Source of the DNA: Christiangramia sp. OXR-203
Lineage (GTDB): Bacteria > Bacteroidota > Bacteroidia > Flavobacteriales > Flavobacteriaceae
Length of the DNA stretch: 64,000 nucleotides
Direction: 5' to 3'
Assembly: GCF_034372165.1 (NCBI RefSeq)
Contig: NZ_CP139698.1
Span: 2,852,001 to 2,916,000, forward strand
The position numbers and the translations under genes were made by a program. Shown in pieces: positions 1 through 8,308 of this stretch (its first letter is position 1; every line of letters begins with the position of its first letter). The notes under the pieces are model-generated. The model was not told the origin of the DNA and ran no database searches. It saw only the letters and a program-made list of their open reading frames with translations.

Positions 1-102
1 GAGCATATCCAGGTCTATTCGCCTGTCTTCAGAACCCGAATAAAGTTTCACGGGAATTGAAACCAGACCAAAACTTATTGAACCATTCCAGATTGAGCGC
101 AT
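1..102 (-). CDS. ku: Ku protein (NHEJ end-binding), N-terminal fragment
   Basis: Reading the minus strand from the ATG at 102 gives 34 codons to the window edge with no stop. They begin MRSIWNGSISFGLVSIPVK and continue LYSGSED, the hallmark N-terminus of bacterial Ku. Ku is a homodimeric ring that binds DNA double-strand ends and recruits ligase LigD for non-homologous end joining. The start lies one base after the TAA of the upstream 82-aa gene (TAA-T-ATG), so the two are almost certainly translationally coupled. The rest of Ku, and any ligD gene, lies outside the window. The family call rests only on these 34 residues, but they are highly characteristic. Confidence 0.9.
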   Translation of the reverse strand, partial: MRSIWNGSISFGLVSIPVKLYSGSEDRRIDLDML

Positions 103-103
103 A

Positions 104-352
104 TTAGTGGTTTCTTAGTGCTTTAATCAATTCATCTTTAGACATATCACTTCGTCCATCGATGCCTACTTTTTTCGCCTGCTCGTAGAGTTCCTCTTTT
201 GTTCTCTCTTCGTAATTTTCGGCTTTACCACCTTTCTCTCCGGAATTGGACGTATTGGCGATCCTCGCCGCTTTTTCCTTGCTCATTCCTTCCTTGCGCA
301 ATTTCTCGTACTGCTCATCATTTTTAATACTGGGTCCGTGATCTTTTGACAT
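104..352 (-). CDS. Small DUF7218/Rho_N (SAP-like) domain protein upstream of Ku
   Basis: A protein of 82 residues, highly charged. Residues 1-35 contain the KDHGPSIKNDEQYEKLR and KEGMSKEKAARIAN segments typical of the DUF7218 family. Residues 47-82 form a short helix-extended loop-helix (RTKEELYEQAKKVGI, then MSKDELIKALRNH) like the Rho-factor N-terminal or SAP-type nucleic-acid-binding fold. The gene directly precedes Ku with one base between stop and start. SAP-like modules are known as DNA-binding parts of eukaryotic Ku70, so a DNA-end accessory role is a reasonable inference but unproven. A TAnnTTTG-like sequence about 25-35 bases upstream could serve as promoter, but it is one base off. 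Confidence 0.75.
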   Translation of the reverse strand: MSKDHGPSIKNDEQYEKLRKEGMSKEKAARIANTSNSGEKGGKAENYEERTKEELYEQAKKVGIDGRSDMSKDELIKALRNH

Positions 353-506
353 CTTCTGAATCTTTTGAATTGAACTTAAATTTAATCAACCTTTCAGCAG
401 TCCTGAAATTTTAAGGGATTGATTAACCATAGTTTAACTGAAATACCAGTTTAAAGATCGTTTTTCCGAAGGAATAGGAGAATGATACTTTTGGCTAGAA
501 ATTGAA

Positions 507-530
507 AAACCTCCACAATTGCGGAGGTTT
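507..530 (-). terminator. Intrinsic terminator after hppA
   Basis: Inverted repeat AAACCTCC (507-514) and GGAGGTTT (523-530) with an 8-base loop. On the minus strand it is followed by a short T run. It lies about 30 bases past the hppA stop and separates it from the DUF7218-Ku pair. Confidence 0.75.
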
Positions 531-558
531 CTTTATTTCTTTTTTATTGAAGGGTTTC

Positions 559-2967
559 CTATAGTGCGTCGATCTTTTTCTGCACTTCCAGGCTTGTGCC
601 TTCAAATTCATAGGTATCACTGGTCTCATTTCCATTTAAGGAACTTGTGACCACTACCCTTGCAGTTACCAGATCTTCCAGATCATTTTTCTCCAAACTA
701 ATTTCTTTTGAAATCACAGAACCTTCCAAAGAGATCACCTCAACAGTTTCCTCCTGGTTTGGAATGTCAGCATCTGTATGCCCACCTAAAATTGGTGCGA
801 TTACCAGGCCGATAAGGCAGGTTAATTTAATTAATATATTCATAGAAGGACCTGAAGTATCCTTGAAAGGATCTCCTACCGTATCACCGGTTACTGCTGC
901 CTTGTGAGCATCAGAGCCTTTATAGGTCATCTCCCCATTGATCATGACTCCGGCTTCAAAAGATTTCTTGGCATTATCCCAGGCACCTCCGGCGTTATTC
1001 TGAAAGATAGCCCAAAGCACACCACTCACAGTAACCCCCGCCATATAGCCCCCAAGCATTTCAGCAATTGCGAGATTATCCATCCCAAAGATCATTGGTA
1101 GAAATGCGATGACCAATGGAAAACCAATAGTTAACATGCCTGGCAGCATCATTTCTCTTAAGGAAGCTTCCGTAGAGATCGCCACGCACTTATCATATTC
1201 CGGTTTCGCCGTTCCCTCCATAATTCCCGGAATATCCTTGAATTGTCTTCGTACTTCCTGCACCATTTCCATCGCGGCTTTACCCACCGCATTCATTGCC
1301 AAAGCAGAGAAAACCACGGGAATCATCCCACCAACAAAAAGCATCGCCAGAACAGGAGCTTTGAAAATATTAATTCCTTCAATCCCTGTAAAGGTTACAT
1401 AGGCGGCAAAGAGAGCTAAAGAAGTTAAAGCAGCAGATGCAATTGCAAAACCTTTTCCTGTGGCTGCGGTCGTATTTCCTACAGAATCCAGAATATCTGT
1501 TCTTTCTCTTACTATTGGCTCCTGCTCACTCATTTCAGCAATACCTCCAGCATTGTCTGCTATAGGTCCAAAGGCATCGATCGCCAGCTGCATAGCTGTA
1601 GTTGCCATCATTGCTGAAGCTGCCAATGCAACTCCGTAAAATCCTGCGAAAGCATAAGACGCCCAGATCGCACCGGCGAATAATAAAATTGAAGGAAAGG
1701 TAGAGATCATACCGGTCGCCAAACCTGCAATTATATTTGTTCCAGCTCCAGTACTTGATTGCTGAACGATCTTGAGAATTGGTTTTTTCCCCAGCCCTGT
1801 ATAATATTCGGTAACTGAAGAAATCGCTCCACCTACAACCAGACCAACCAGCGTTGCGTAAAATACGCGCATGGAACTTATGTTAATCATTTCAAATCCT
1901 TCCTCTCCACCTATAAAGAATCCCATCGTCATGGTATTCGCAGGTAGCATCCAGTTTACCAGAAAATAACAGGAAACCGCGACCAGTAAGATCGAAACCC
2001 AGTTCCCAATATTTAAAGCTTTCTGAACTTCCGATTCTTTAGCCGAATTTGAAGAAATTCTTACTAATAATGTCCCGATTATGGAAATGATTATTCCAAC
2101 ACCGGCGATTGCCATTGGCAACAAAATTGGTCCAATACCACCAAAGCCTTCGCTGGTGATATCACCTCCCATATCCTCGATTATATAATTTCCAAGCACC
2201 ATTGCTGCCAGCACTGTGGCCACGTAACTTCCAAAAAGATCGGCTCCCATTCCGGCAACGTCACCTACATTGTCTCCAACATTATCTGCAATGGTCGCAG
2301 GGTTTCTAGGGTCATCTTCAGGGATACCTGCTTCAACTTTACCAACGAGATCAGCTCCAACATCTGCAGCTTTGGTATAAATCCCTCCTCCTACTCTCGC
2401 GAAGAGTGCTATAGATTCGGCACCGAGAGAAAAACCAGCAAGGGTCTCCAGAACCACGGTCATTTGCTGAGTATTGGTCCACTCTCCTCCCATAAAATAA
2501 TGAAAGAAGAATATAAAGAAGCCGGTAAGACCAAGAACTGCGAGACCAGCAACTCCAAGTCCCATCACTGTTCCACCTCCAAAAGAGATATTTAATGCTT
2601 CCGGCAGGCTGGTTCTTGCCGCCTGCGTAGTTCTTACGTTAGTTTGCGTAGCGATCTTCATCCCGATATTTCCAGCAAATGCTGAGAATATCGCACCGAA
2701 AATAAAGGCAACGATGATGAGATAATGGGTGGTTGGAACGAAGTATGCAATTGCGGCCAGTGCAATGCTGGCTCCAATCACAAAGAGAGTCAATAATTTG
2801 TATTCTGCTTTTAAGAAGGCAAGAGCTCCTTCATAGATATGTGCTGAAATTTCTTTCATTTTTCCGTCTCCGGAGTCCTGTTTCATCACCCAGGATCTTT
2901 TGACCCACATAAAGATGAGTCCGATGATTGCCAGCACCGCTGGCAGGTAGATCATTATTGATTCCAT
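559..2967 (-). CDS. hppA: Membrane-bound ion-pumping pyrophosphatase (K+-dependent type)
   Basis: An 802-residue integral membrane protein with about 16 hydrophobic segments. It hydrolyses pyrophosphate and pumps Na+ and/or H+ across the inner membrane. The substrate signature [11 protein letters not shown] is at 202-212, the Asp-rich DNVGDNVGD loop at 228-236, and [12 protein letters not shown] at about 464-475. [10 protein letters not shown] at 497-506 has Ala where K+-independent enzymes carry Lys, so K+-dependence is predicted from family rules. Pumped-ion specificity cannot be decided by eye. The last ~65 residues form a hydrophilic, acidic tail after the final membrane segment, longer than in many family members. 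The soluble pyrophosphatase gene lies just upstream on the same strand, so the same substrate is served twice. Confidence 0.96.
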   Translation of the reverse strand: MESIMIYLPAVLAIIGLIFMWVKRSWVMKQDSGDGKMKEISAHIYEGALAFLKAEYKLLTLFVIGASIALAAIAYFVPTTHYLIIVAFIFGAIFSAFAGNIGMKIATQTNVRTTQAARTSLPEALNISFGGGTVMGLGVAGLAVLGLTGFFIFFFHYFMGGEWTNTQQMTVVLETLAGFSLGAESIALFARVGGGIYTKAADVGADLVGKVEAGIPEDDPRNPATIADNVGDNVGDVAGMGADLFGSYVATVLAAMVLGNYIIEDMGGDITSEGFGGIGPILLPMAIAGVGIIISIIGTLLVRISSNSAKESEVQKALNIGNWVSILLVAVSCYFLVNWMLPANTMTMGFFIGGEEGFEMINISSMRVFYATLVGLVVGGAISSVTEYYTGLGKKPILKIVQQSSTGAGTNIIAGLATGMISTFPSILLFAGAIWASYAFAGFYGVALAASAMMATTAMQLAIDAFGPIADNAGGIAEMSEQEPIVRERTDILDSVGNTTAATGKGFAIASAALTSLALFAAYVTFTGIEGINIFKAPVLAMLFVGGMIPVVFSALAMNAVGKAAMEMVQEVRRQFKDIPGIMEGTAKPEYDKCVAISTEASLREMMLPGMLTIGFPLVIAFLPMIFGMDNLAIAEMLGGYMAGVTVSGVLWAIFQNNAGGAWDNAKKSFEAGVMINGEMTYKGSDAHKAAVTGDTVGDPFKDTSGPSMNILIKLTCLIGLVIAPILGGHTDADIPNQEETVEVISLEGSVISKEISLEKNDLEDLVTARVVVTSSLNGNETSDTYEFEGTSLEVQKKIDAL

Positions 2968-3009
2968 ATTAGCTAGTTAATTGTTAATTAAATATTAATG
3001 CTAGCTAAT
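2968..3009 (-). promoter_or_regulatory. Inverted repeat abutting the hppA start codon
   Basis: ATTAGCTAG (2968-2976) and CTAGCTAAT (3001-3009) are perfect 9-base inverted repeats around a 24-base AT-rich loop that can add about five more A-T pairs (TTAAT 2977-2981 with ATTAA 2995-2999). In the hppA transcript the 3-prime arm ends at the base just before the ATG at 2967. A hairpin there could control ribosome access. The pairing is seen directly; the function is inference. Confidence 0.45.
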
Positions 3010-3033
3010 GTAGTAAAATTGGCAACAATTAAA

Positions 3034-3063
3034 AAAGCAACAACTTTTTAAGGTTATTGCTTT
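3034..3063 (-). terminator. Probable terminator after ppa
   Basis: AAAGCAACAAC (3034-3044) pairs with GTTATTGCTTT (3053-3063) with one mismatch, followed on the minus strand by TTTTTT. It lies about 35 bases past the ppa stop, so hppA probably has its own promoter or depends on read-through. Confidence 0.6.
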
Positions 3064-3096
3064 CATATTCTTAATAATTTGAGTGATATATTACGA

Positions 3097-3609
3097 TTAT
3101 ATTCCGAATCTGGATTTATCACCGTCATAGTTCTCATAACGTTCGATACACTGTCTAATGATCTCACGAGCTTCGTCTGCATCTCCAAAATCTCCTGTAT
3201 CTACCTTTTTCTTCTCAAGATCTTTATACACCTTGAAGAAATGTTCGATCTCTTTAAGCATATGACCATTCAATTCTTTAAGATCGTTCAATCTATTCCA
3301 GATAGGATCTGATACCGGTACACAGATGATCTTCTCATCCGGTCCTTTTTCATCTGCCATATGGAACACACCAATAGGCTTCACTTCCATCACGATTCCT
3401 GGAAAGGTAGGTTCAGAAACCAATACCAAAACATCAAGAGGATCTTCATCCAATGCAAGGGTGTTAGGAATAAAACCATAATCTGCAGGATACATCATCG
3501 AAGAGAAGATCATCCTGTCGTAACGTACTTTTTTAAGTTTGAAATCGTATTCGTATTTATTTCGGCTTCCCTTTGGGATCTCGATCAATACATCAAAAGT
3601 ATTCGACAT
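3097..3609 (-). CDS. ppa: Soluble inorganic pyrophosphatase (family I)
   Basis: A 170-residue cytosolic enzyme hydrolysing pyrophosphate to two phosphates, which drives biosynthetic reactions forward. It has the family I features: EIPKGSRNKYEYD at about 11-23, YPADYGFIPNT at about 41-51 and the metal-binding DEDPLDVLV at about 55-63. The length is normal for bacterial enzymes. No signal peptide is seen. It lies upstream of the membrane pyrophosphatase gene on the same strand, with a probable terminator between them. Confidence 0.96.
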   Translation of the reverse strand: MSNTFDVLIEIPKGSRNKYEYDFKLKKVRYDRMIFSSMMYPADYGFIPNTLALDEDPLDVLVLVSEPTFPGIVMEVKPIGVFHMADEKGPDEKIICVPVSDPIWNRLNDLKELNGHMLKEIEHFFKVYKDLEKKKVDTGDFGDADEAREIIRQCIERYENYDGDKSRFGI

Positions 3610-3678
3610 TTTTATATTTTTATCTAAATTAAAATTCAGGGCAGCAAATATAGTTATTTCTGATATTTAAACTATTAT

Positions 3679-6171
3679 CTAAAAGTGAAATCCGAAATCT
3701 ATTGTAAACGCAAGACTCCTTGCATCAGGATTATCGAAGTAATTTCCTCGGAAATGCACATCAAATCGCATTACTTTTAAAATATTTCCAATACCCAGAC
3801 TATACTCGTAAAACGGATCATTATTTGGAGCTACCAACGGTAAACCGGAAGCATCTAGATCTTTACTTGCTTGTGAAATATCTCCATAGACCGCTCGAAA
3901 TCCTACCAATTCCCGCAGGTTCAACTCTCTTAGCAACGGAATTCTAGAAAATAGTCTTCCATTGAAGTTGTGATCTATATGAATAGCTGAATAACTATCT
4001 GTCACAAATTCGTAGAAATCCAGTGTTGGAAATGAATTATACATACTAAAATAAGTCTGGTTTCCCGGAACTACACTCAGCAATCCTAATGGTACAGCGT
4101 CAAATGTCTTCCCAGCTTCCAGGCTGATATTAGATCTACCAAAACCACCAATTAACAATGGTTGATTATAAAAGAACTGAAGTTTCTTATAATCAAAATC
4201 ACTATTAAAAACTTCTTTAACTCCTAGACTGTAGTTTAAAAATAAAGTTGGAAAATCCTCTTCATTCACCACATTACGCTCCACTCCGAAGCCCGAAGTT
4301 TTTCTACCCGGTGTCCAGGTAATGATCGTAGAAAGTTCGGTTTGGTTGATCTCACTATCGGTGATCGTACGCGTGTCGTCTACATAATAATCAAGACTAA
4401 AACCTTCAGATGCTGGTTGTAATATTCTGTAATTAGCTCCAAATCTTAAGGTAAGGTTTTTTACCGGTTCGAGTTGTACGGAAAAAACACTCAAATTGAT
4501 CGAACTCAATTTATCTGTATCTCCAACATTGAGAAGCGATGAAGATGCAAGACTCCTTCCCAGAACATCTGTAGAATTCGTAAGACTGGTTCCTAATTGC
4601 TCTACGTCCCTACGGTTTCCACCACTTAGGATAAGTCGCATTTTGTAATCCAGCAGCACTTTTGCTGATACTCCATACTTGAATTTATGGTCTTTAAATC
4701 CATAAGCTCCATAAGCTTCAATTCTCCATGGATCATTCTGTCCAAAATAGGTTCTTCCACCAAAGCGCGTTCGTATTCCTTCCACATCATTAAACCCGAA
4801 AGTAGAATAAACAGGACCATAATCCCATCCATCAAACTCTACGTAACCTGACTGTGCAATCGTGGCTATATCATACAACCGGTTGAAAGCCTTTGTCTTC
4901 GTAAGACTATCCAGCATTACATAGATTCCTTCTTCATCATCGTTTAACTGTTCAAGCCTGTTTTCACTCCAGAACTCGTCACTTCTATTATAAGCCTGAG
5001 ATTGAGGATTATAAACTGGTTGATTATAAAAACTTGATCCCCGTTCTTTATTAAACTCATACTCATCGTAAAGCATGGTTCGTTTCGCATAAACTCCCTG
5101 AGAAGTTTTCTTTTTGTTTATTCCGAAGTCGGCCATAAAGAAATCTTTCTCAATAAGAAAAACAGAGTCATTCAGAACTTCAAAATCCTGTTCGATATAA
5201 ACCTGCTTGATCCAGTTGATATTTACATCCTTGGTAGTTTCGAGATTAATGTTCTTAACTGCCCAGGTCGTATCATTCACCCAGAAATCCCCTTTAAAGG
5301 TTAGTTCATTCTCACGGCGTGGATAATAGACGATATTATAGCACCACTTATTGTCGATATAAGCGCTATCTGACAACACATAATTGTAGGTATCGATCCC
5401 CGTAGTCGAGATGGGACTTACAAATGATTTGTCGAAGAACTTGAGATAGTTTTTATAGATATCGTAATCATCATAAATATCCTTCACAAAATCAATCAGG
5501 TTCCTGTTCTGGTTGAATCCGGAATTCTTGTTTCCAAGTAAAACTTTTTTCTCCTCGTTGATCTTGTTATCTCCATAAACCTGGGTTACCGATTCGTTAA
5601 TGAACATAGGCAGATAAGTTTTCCCGGTCACTGTATTGGTATCTGCATAATCGAAAATAAACTCCATTCCATTAAAGATCCTGCTTTCTACAACAGCACT
5701 ATCTATGGTATTGAGATCAAATTCCAGTTTTTCGTATTCCTTATAACTATACTGGTCGAAAGCATTAACGCCGTTGCTTCGGCGGTTTGCCCAAACTTTC
5801 TTTAAGATATCAATTGCCGGGTTGTTCTTCTTCGAGGTTTTCCCGCGATAGATAACTACTTCATCAAGACTGGAAGCTTCCTGCTCCAGCTTCACATCCA
5901 TGTTTAGATTGACCCTGGATTTTAAAGCGATCTTTTTGGTTTTGTAGCCAATAAAAGAAAACACAAGGGTATCATAATTATCATCTGACTGAAGGTAAAA
6001 CTCACCAACTTCATTGGTAGTCGTTCCTGAAGTAGAATTTGCGAAAACTACATTCGCAAAAGGTACAGTAGCTCCGGTGTCATCGGTAACAATTCCCCCT
6101 GCTTTTGTTTGAGCGATTAGACTGAAAACTGGAAGGAGAAAAAGTATTAAAAGGTAGGTGTATTTGTTCAT
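3679..6171 (-). CDS. DUF5686 outer-membrane protein with carboxypeptidase-like regulatory domain
   Basis: About 830 residues from the ATG at 6171, which starts a clean signal peptide (MNKYTYLLILFLLPVFSLIAQ). Residues ~22-105 are a CarboxypepD_reg-like beta-sandwich (GGIVTDDTGATVPFANV, then FSFIGYKTKKI) as in TonB-dependent receptors. The remainder matches the DUF5686 pattern: a central region with WVNDTTWAVKNI, then alternating amphipathic strands ending in the aromatic AFTIDFGFHF, so an outer-membrane beta-barrel is likely. No plug domain is seen, so it is not a standard SusC-type transporter. Its substrate is unknown. A longer reading frame extends to 6213, but that stretch holds the pdhB terminator, which argues for the internal start. 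Confidence 0.85.
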   Translation of the reverse strand: MNKYTYLLILFLLPVFSLIAQTKAGGIVTDDTGATVPFANVVFANSTSGTTTNEVGEFYLQSDDNYDTLVFSFIGYKTKKIALKSRVNLNMDVKLEQEASSLDEVVIYRGKTSKKNNPAIDILKKVWANRRSNGVNAFDQYSYKEYEKLEFDLNTIDSAVVESRIFNGMEFIFDYADTNTVTGKTYLPMFINESVTQVYGDNKINEEKKVLLGNKNSGFNQNRNLIDFVKDIYDDYDIYKNYLKFFDKSFVSPISTTGIDTYNYVLSDSAYIDNKWCYNIVYYPRRENELTFKGDFWVNDTTWAVKNINLETTKDVNINWIKQVYIEQDFEVLNDSVFLIEKDFFMADFGINKKKTSQGVYAKRTMLYDEYEFNKERGSSFYNQPVYNPQSQAYNRSDEFWSENRLEQLNDDEEGIYVMLDSLTKTKAFNRLYDIATIAQSGYVEFDGWDYGPVYSTFGFNDVEGIRTRFGGRTYFGQNDPWRIEAYGAYGFKDHKFKYGVSAKVLLDYKMRLILSGGNRRDVEQLGTSLTNSTDVLGRSLASSSLLNVGDTDKLSSINLSVFSVQLEPVKNLTLRFGANYRILQPASEGFSLDYYVDDTRTITDSEINQTELSTIITWTPGRKTSGFGVERNVVNEEDFPTLFLNYSLGVKEVFNSDFDYKKLQFFYNQPLLIGGFGRSNISLEAGKTFDAVPLGLLSVVPGNQTYFSMYNSFPTLDFYEFVTDSYSAIHIDHNFNGRLFSRIPLLRELNLRELVGFRAVYGDISQASKDLDASGLPLVAPNNDPFYEYSLGIGNILKVMRFDVHFRGNYFDNPDARSLAFTIDFGFHF

Positions 6172-6180
6172 TATAGGATA

Positions 6181-6210
6181 AAAAAAAACTTCATCGTTTA
6201 GATGAAGTTT
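6181..6210 (-). terminator. Intrinsic terminator after pdhB
   Basis: AAACTTCATC (6186-6195) and GATGAAGTTT (6201-6210) form a perfect 10-base stem with a 5-base loop. On the minus strand it is followed by eight T. It lies 20 bases past the pdhB stop and just upstream of the DUF5686 start. Confidence 0.85.
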
Positions 6211-6230
6211 CAAAGATAGGTTGAAAAGGT

Positions 6231-7208
6231 TTACTTGTACATGACCTTTTTCACAGCTTTAACAACATCCTCACTATTTGGCAACCATTCTTTCAGAAGA
6301 ACAGGTGAATAAGGTGCAGGAGTATCTGCTGTATTGATCTTTATAATTGGAGCATCCAGAAAATCGAATGCTTTAGATTGTACCTGATAAGAAATTTCCG
6401 TAGAAATATTTCCAAAAGGCCATGATTCCTCAAGGATCACTAGACGGTTGGTTTTCTTAACTGATTCAAGGATGATATCTATATCTAAAGGACGAATCGT
6501 TCTAAGATCAATGATCTCACATGAAATATCTTCTTCAGCTAAAGTTTCAGCTGCCTTATAAGCTTCTTTGATTATTTTTCCGAAGGAAACAATAGTTACA
6601 TCAGAACCTTCACGCTTGATATCGGCTTTACCAATTTCAATAACATATTCATCTTCAGGAACTTCACCCTTGTCTCCATACATTTGCTCACTCTCCATAA
6701 AGATCACCGGATCATCATCACGAATCGCAGCTTTCAATAATCCTTTAGCGTCATACGGGTTAGATGGAACGATCACTTTAAGGCCTGGTGTGTTTGCGTA
6801 CCAGCTTTCGAAAGCCTGTGAGTGAGTTGCTCCCAATTGACCTGCAGATCCTGTTGGTCCACGAAATACAATTGGAATATTAAATTGCCCGCCACTCATC
6901 TGGCGCATTTTTGCAGCGTTATTGATAATTTGATCAATCCCTACAAGTGAGAAGTTAAAGGTCATGAATTCAATGATAGGACGGTTACCGTTCATGGCAG
7001 AACCAACTCCTATTCCAGAAAATCCAAGTTCAGCGATTGGTGTATCTATAACTCTATCCGGACCAAATTCGTCAAGCATACCTTTGGAAGCTTTATAGGC
7101 ACCATTGTATTCAGCAACTTCTTCACCCATTAAATAGATACTGTCGTCGCGACGCATTTCTTCGCTCATCGCCTCAGCAATAGCTTCTCTAAATTGAATT
7201 GTCCTCAT
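6231..7208 (-). CDS. pdhB: Pyruvate dehydrogenase E1 component, beta subunit
   Basis: 325 residues, the usual length for an E1 beta chain of a 2-oxoacid dehydrogenase. The alpha2beta2 E1 uses thiamine diphosphate to decarboxylate pyruvate and passes acetyl to lipoyl-E2. Visible marks are REAIAEAM near the start, MGEEVAEYNGAYK, DTPIAELGF with the cofactor-activating Glu, FRGPTGSAGQLGATHSQ and the C-terminal LILEESWPFGNI. No alpha-subunit, E2 or E3 gene is adjacent. The gene stands alone between its terminator and a divergent promoter region. A branched-chain specific beta chain is possible but less likely. Confidence 0.9.
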   Translation of the reverse strand: MRTIQFREAIAEAMSEEMRRDDSIYLMGEEVAEYNGAYKASKGMLDEFGPDRVIDTPIAELGFSGIGVGSAMNGNRPIIEFMTFNFSLVGIDQIINNAAKMRQMSGGQFNIPIVFRGPTGSAGQLGATHSQAFESWYANTPGLKVIVPSNPYDAKGLLKAAIRDDDPVIFMESEQMYGDKGEVPEDEYVIEIGKADIKREGSDVTIVSFGKIIKEAYKAAETLAEEDISCEIIDLRTIRPLDIDIILESVKKTNRLVILEESWPFGNISTEISYQVQSKAFDFLDAPIIKINTADTPAPYSPVLLKEWLPNSEDVVKAVKKVMYK

Positions 7209-7515
7209 TATGTAAAATCTTAATTTTAATTCCTGCAGAGCAAAAATAGTAATTCATTAAGGTAAATACCATAATTGTAAGCAAAAATTTAGAGGTTGCA
7301 GAGTTCTTCGGAAATGCTTAAATCACGAATAACGAGAATCTCATTATTTTGCATAGTTTTATACATATTGCGCATTAAAACACACACAAAACCAAAAATC
7401 AACTAAAATTTGACTGATTCTTTTGGTTAAATTTATTATGCATGCATAGCTTTTTTTGATATAAAATACTTACCTTCGTCTGCGAAAACGTTTTATTAAA
7501 AAAAGAACCTTATAT
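7209..7515. promoter_or_regulatory. Divergent intergenic region between pdhB and etfB
   Basis: 307 bases, AT-rich, no gene seen. For pdhB the minus strand has TATTTTTG at 7241-7248, a full match to the Bacteroidota -7 box TAnnTTTG, about 33 bases from the start codon. For etfB the plus strand has TACCTTCG at 7471-7478, one base off, about 38 bases from the start. No TTG lies at the usual spacing for either. Confidence 0.5.
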
Positions 7516-8262
7516 ATGAAAATCTTAGTTTGTATTAGTCACGTACCTGACACTACATCCAAAATCAATTTCACGGAAGGAGACACGAAGTTTGACACAA
7601 ATGGTGTTCAATTTGTAATAAACCCGAATGACGAATTTGGTCTTACCAGAGCGATGTGGTTCAAAGAAAAACAAGGCGCGAGTGTAGATGTTGTAAATGT
7701 TGGGGGAGCTGAAACCGAGCCTACACTTAGAAAAGCACTTGCAATTGGAGCAGATACAGCAATTCGAGTAAATACTCCTGCAACTGATGGATACCAGGTA
7801 GCAAAGGAATTGGCTAAAGTTGTTAAAGACGGCGGTTATGACCTTGTTATTGCAGGTAGAGAGTCTATTGATTATAATGGTGGAATGGTTCCAGGAATGT
7901 TAGCCGGAATTTTGGATGCTAATTTCATTAATAACTGTATTAGCCTTGAGATCGATGGTGACAAAGCGAAAGCTCTTCGTGAGATCGATGGCGGTAAAGA
8001 AACTTTAACTGCTTCTCTTCCACTAGTTATTGGAGGACAGAAAGGATTGGTTGAAGAATCTGATCTTCGTATCCCGAACATGAGAGGAATTATGCAAGCG
8101 CGTAAAAAACCTTTAAATGTTGTTGAGCCTGCGGAAACTTCAGTAAAAACCGAAGTTGTAAAATTTGAGAAGCCAGCACCAAAAGGAGATGTAAAATTAA
8201 TTGATCCTGACAATCTGGATGAATTGATCAACTTACTTCACAACGAAGCAAAAGCGATCTAA
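7516..8262 (+). CDS. etfB: Electron transfer flavoprotein, beta subunit
   Basis: 248 residues. The ETF heterodimer carries electrons from acyl-CoA and other dehydrogenases to the respiratory chain. It begins MKILVCISHVPDT and has the family core VINPNDEFGLTRA, the AIGADTAIRV segment, AGRESIDYNGGMVPGMLA and KKPLNVVEP near the end. etfA follows after 46 bases. Its upstream region is shared with the divergent pdhB gene, so both serve central oxidative metabolism from one region. Confidence 0.95.
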   Translation: MKILVCISHVPDTTSKINFTEGDTKFDTNGVQFVINPNDEFGLTRAMWFKEKQGASVDVVNVGGAETEPTLRKALAIGADTAIRVNTPATDGYQVAKELAKVVKDGGYDLVIAGRESIDYNGGMVPGMLAGILDANFINNCISLEIDGDKAKALREIDGGKETLTASLPLVIGGQKGLVEESDLRIPNMRGIMQARKKPLNVVEPAETSVKTEVVKFEKPAPKGDVKLIDPDNLDELINLLHNEAKAI

Positions 8263-8308
8263 TCAAAATTCAGAATAAAATAGATTCAGGAATTAAAAAA
8301 TTTAGAAA

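Noticed and set aside
647-1402. Three plus-strand reading frames opposite hppA
   Set aside because: They are antisense shadows of a well-conserved gene, with no family likeness or start context.
7209-7515. Riboswitch upstream of etfB
   Set aside because: No recognisable conserved riboswitch core; only promoter-like boxes are seen.
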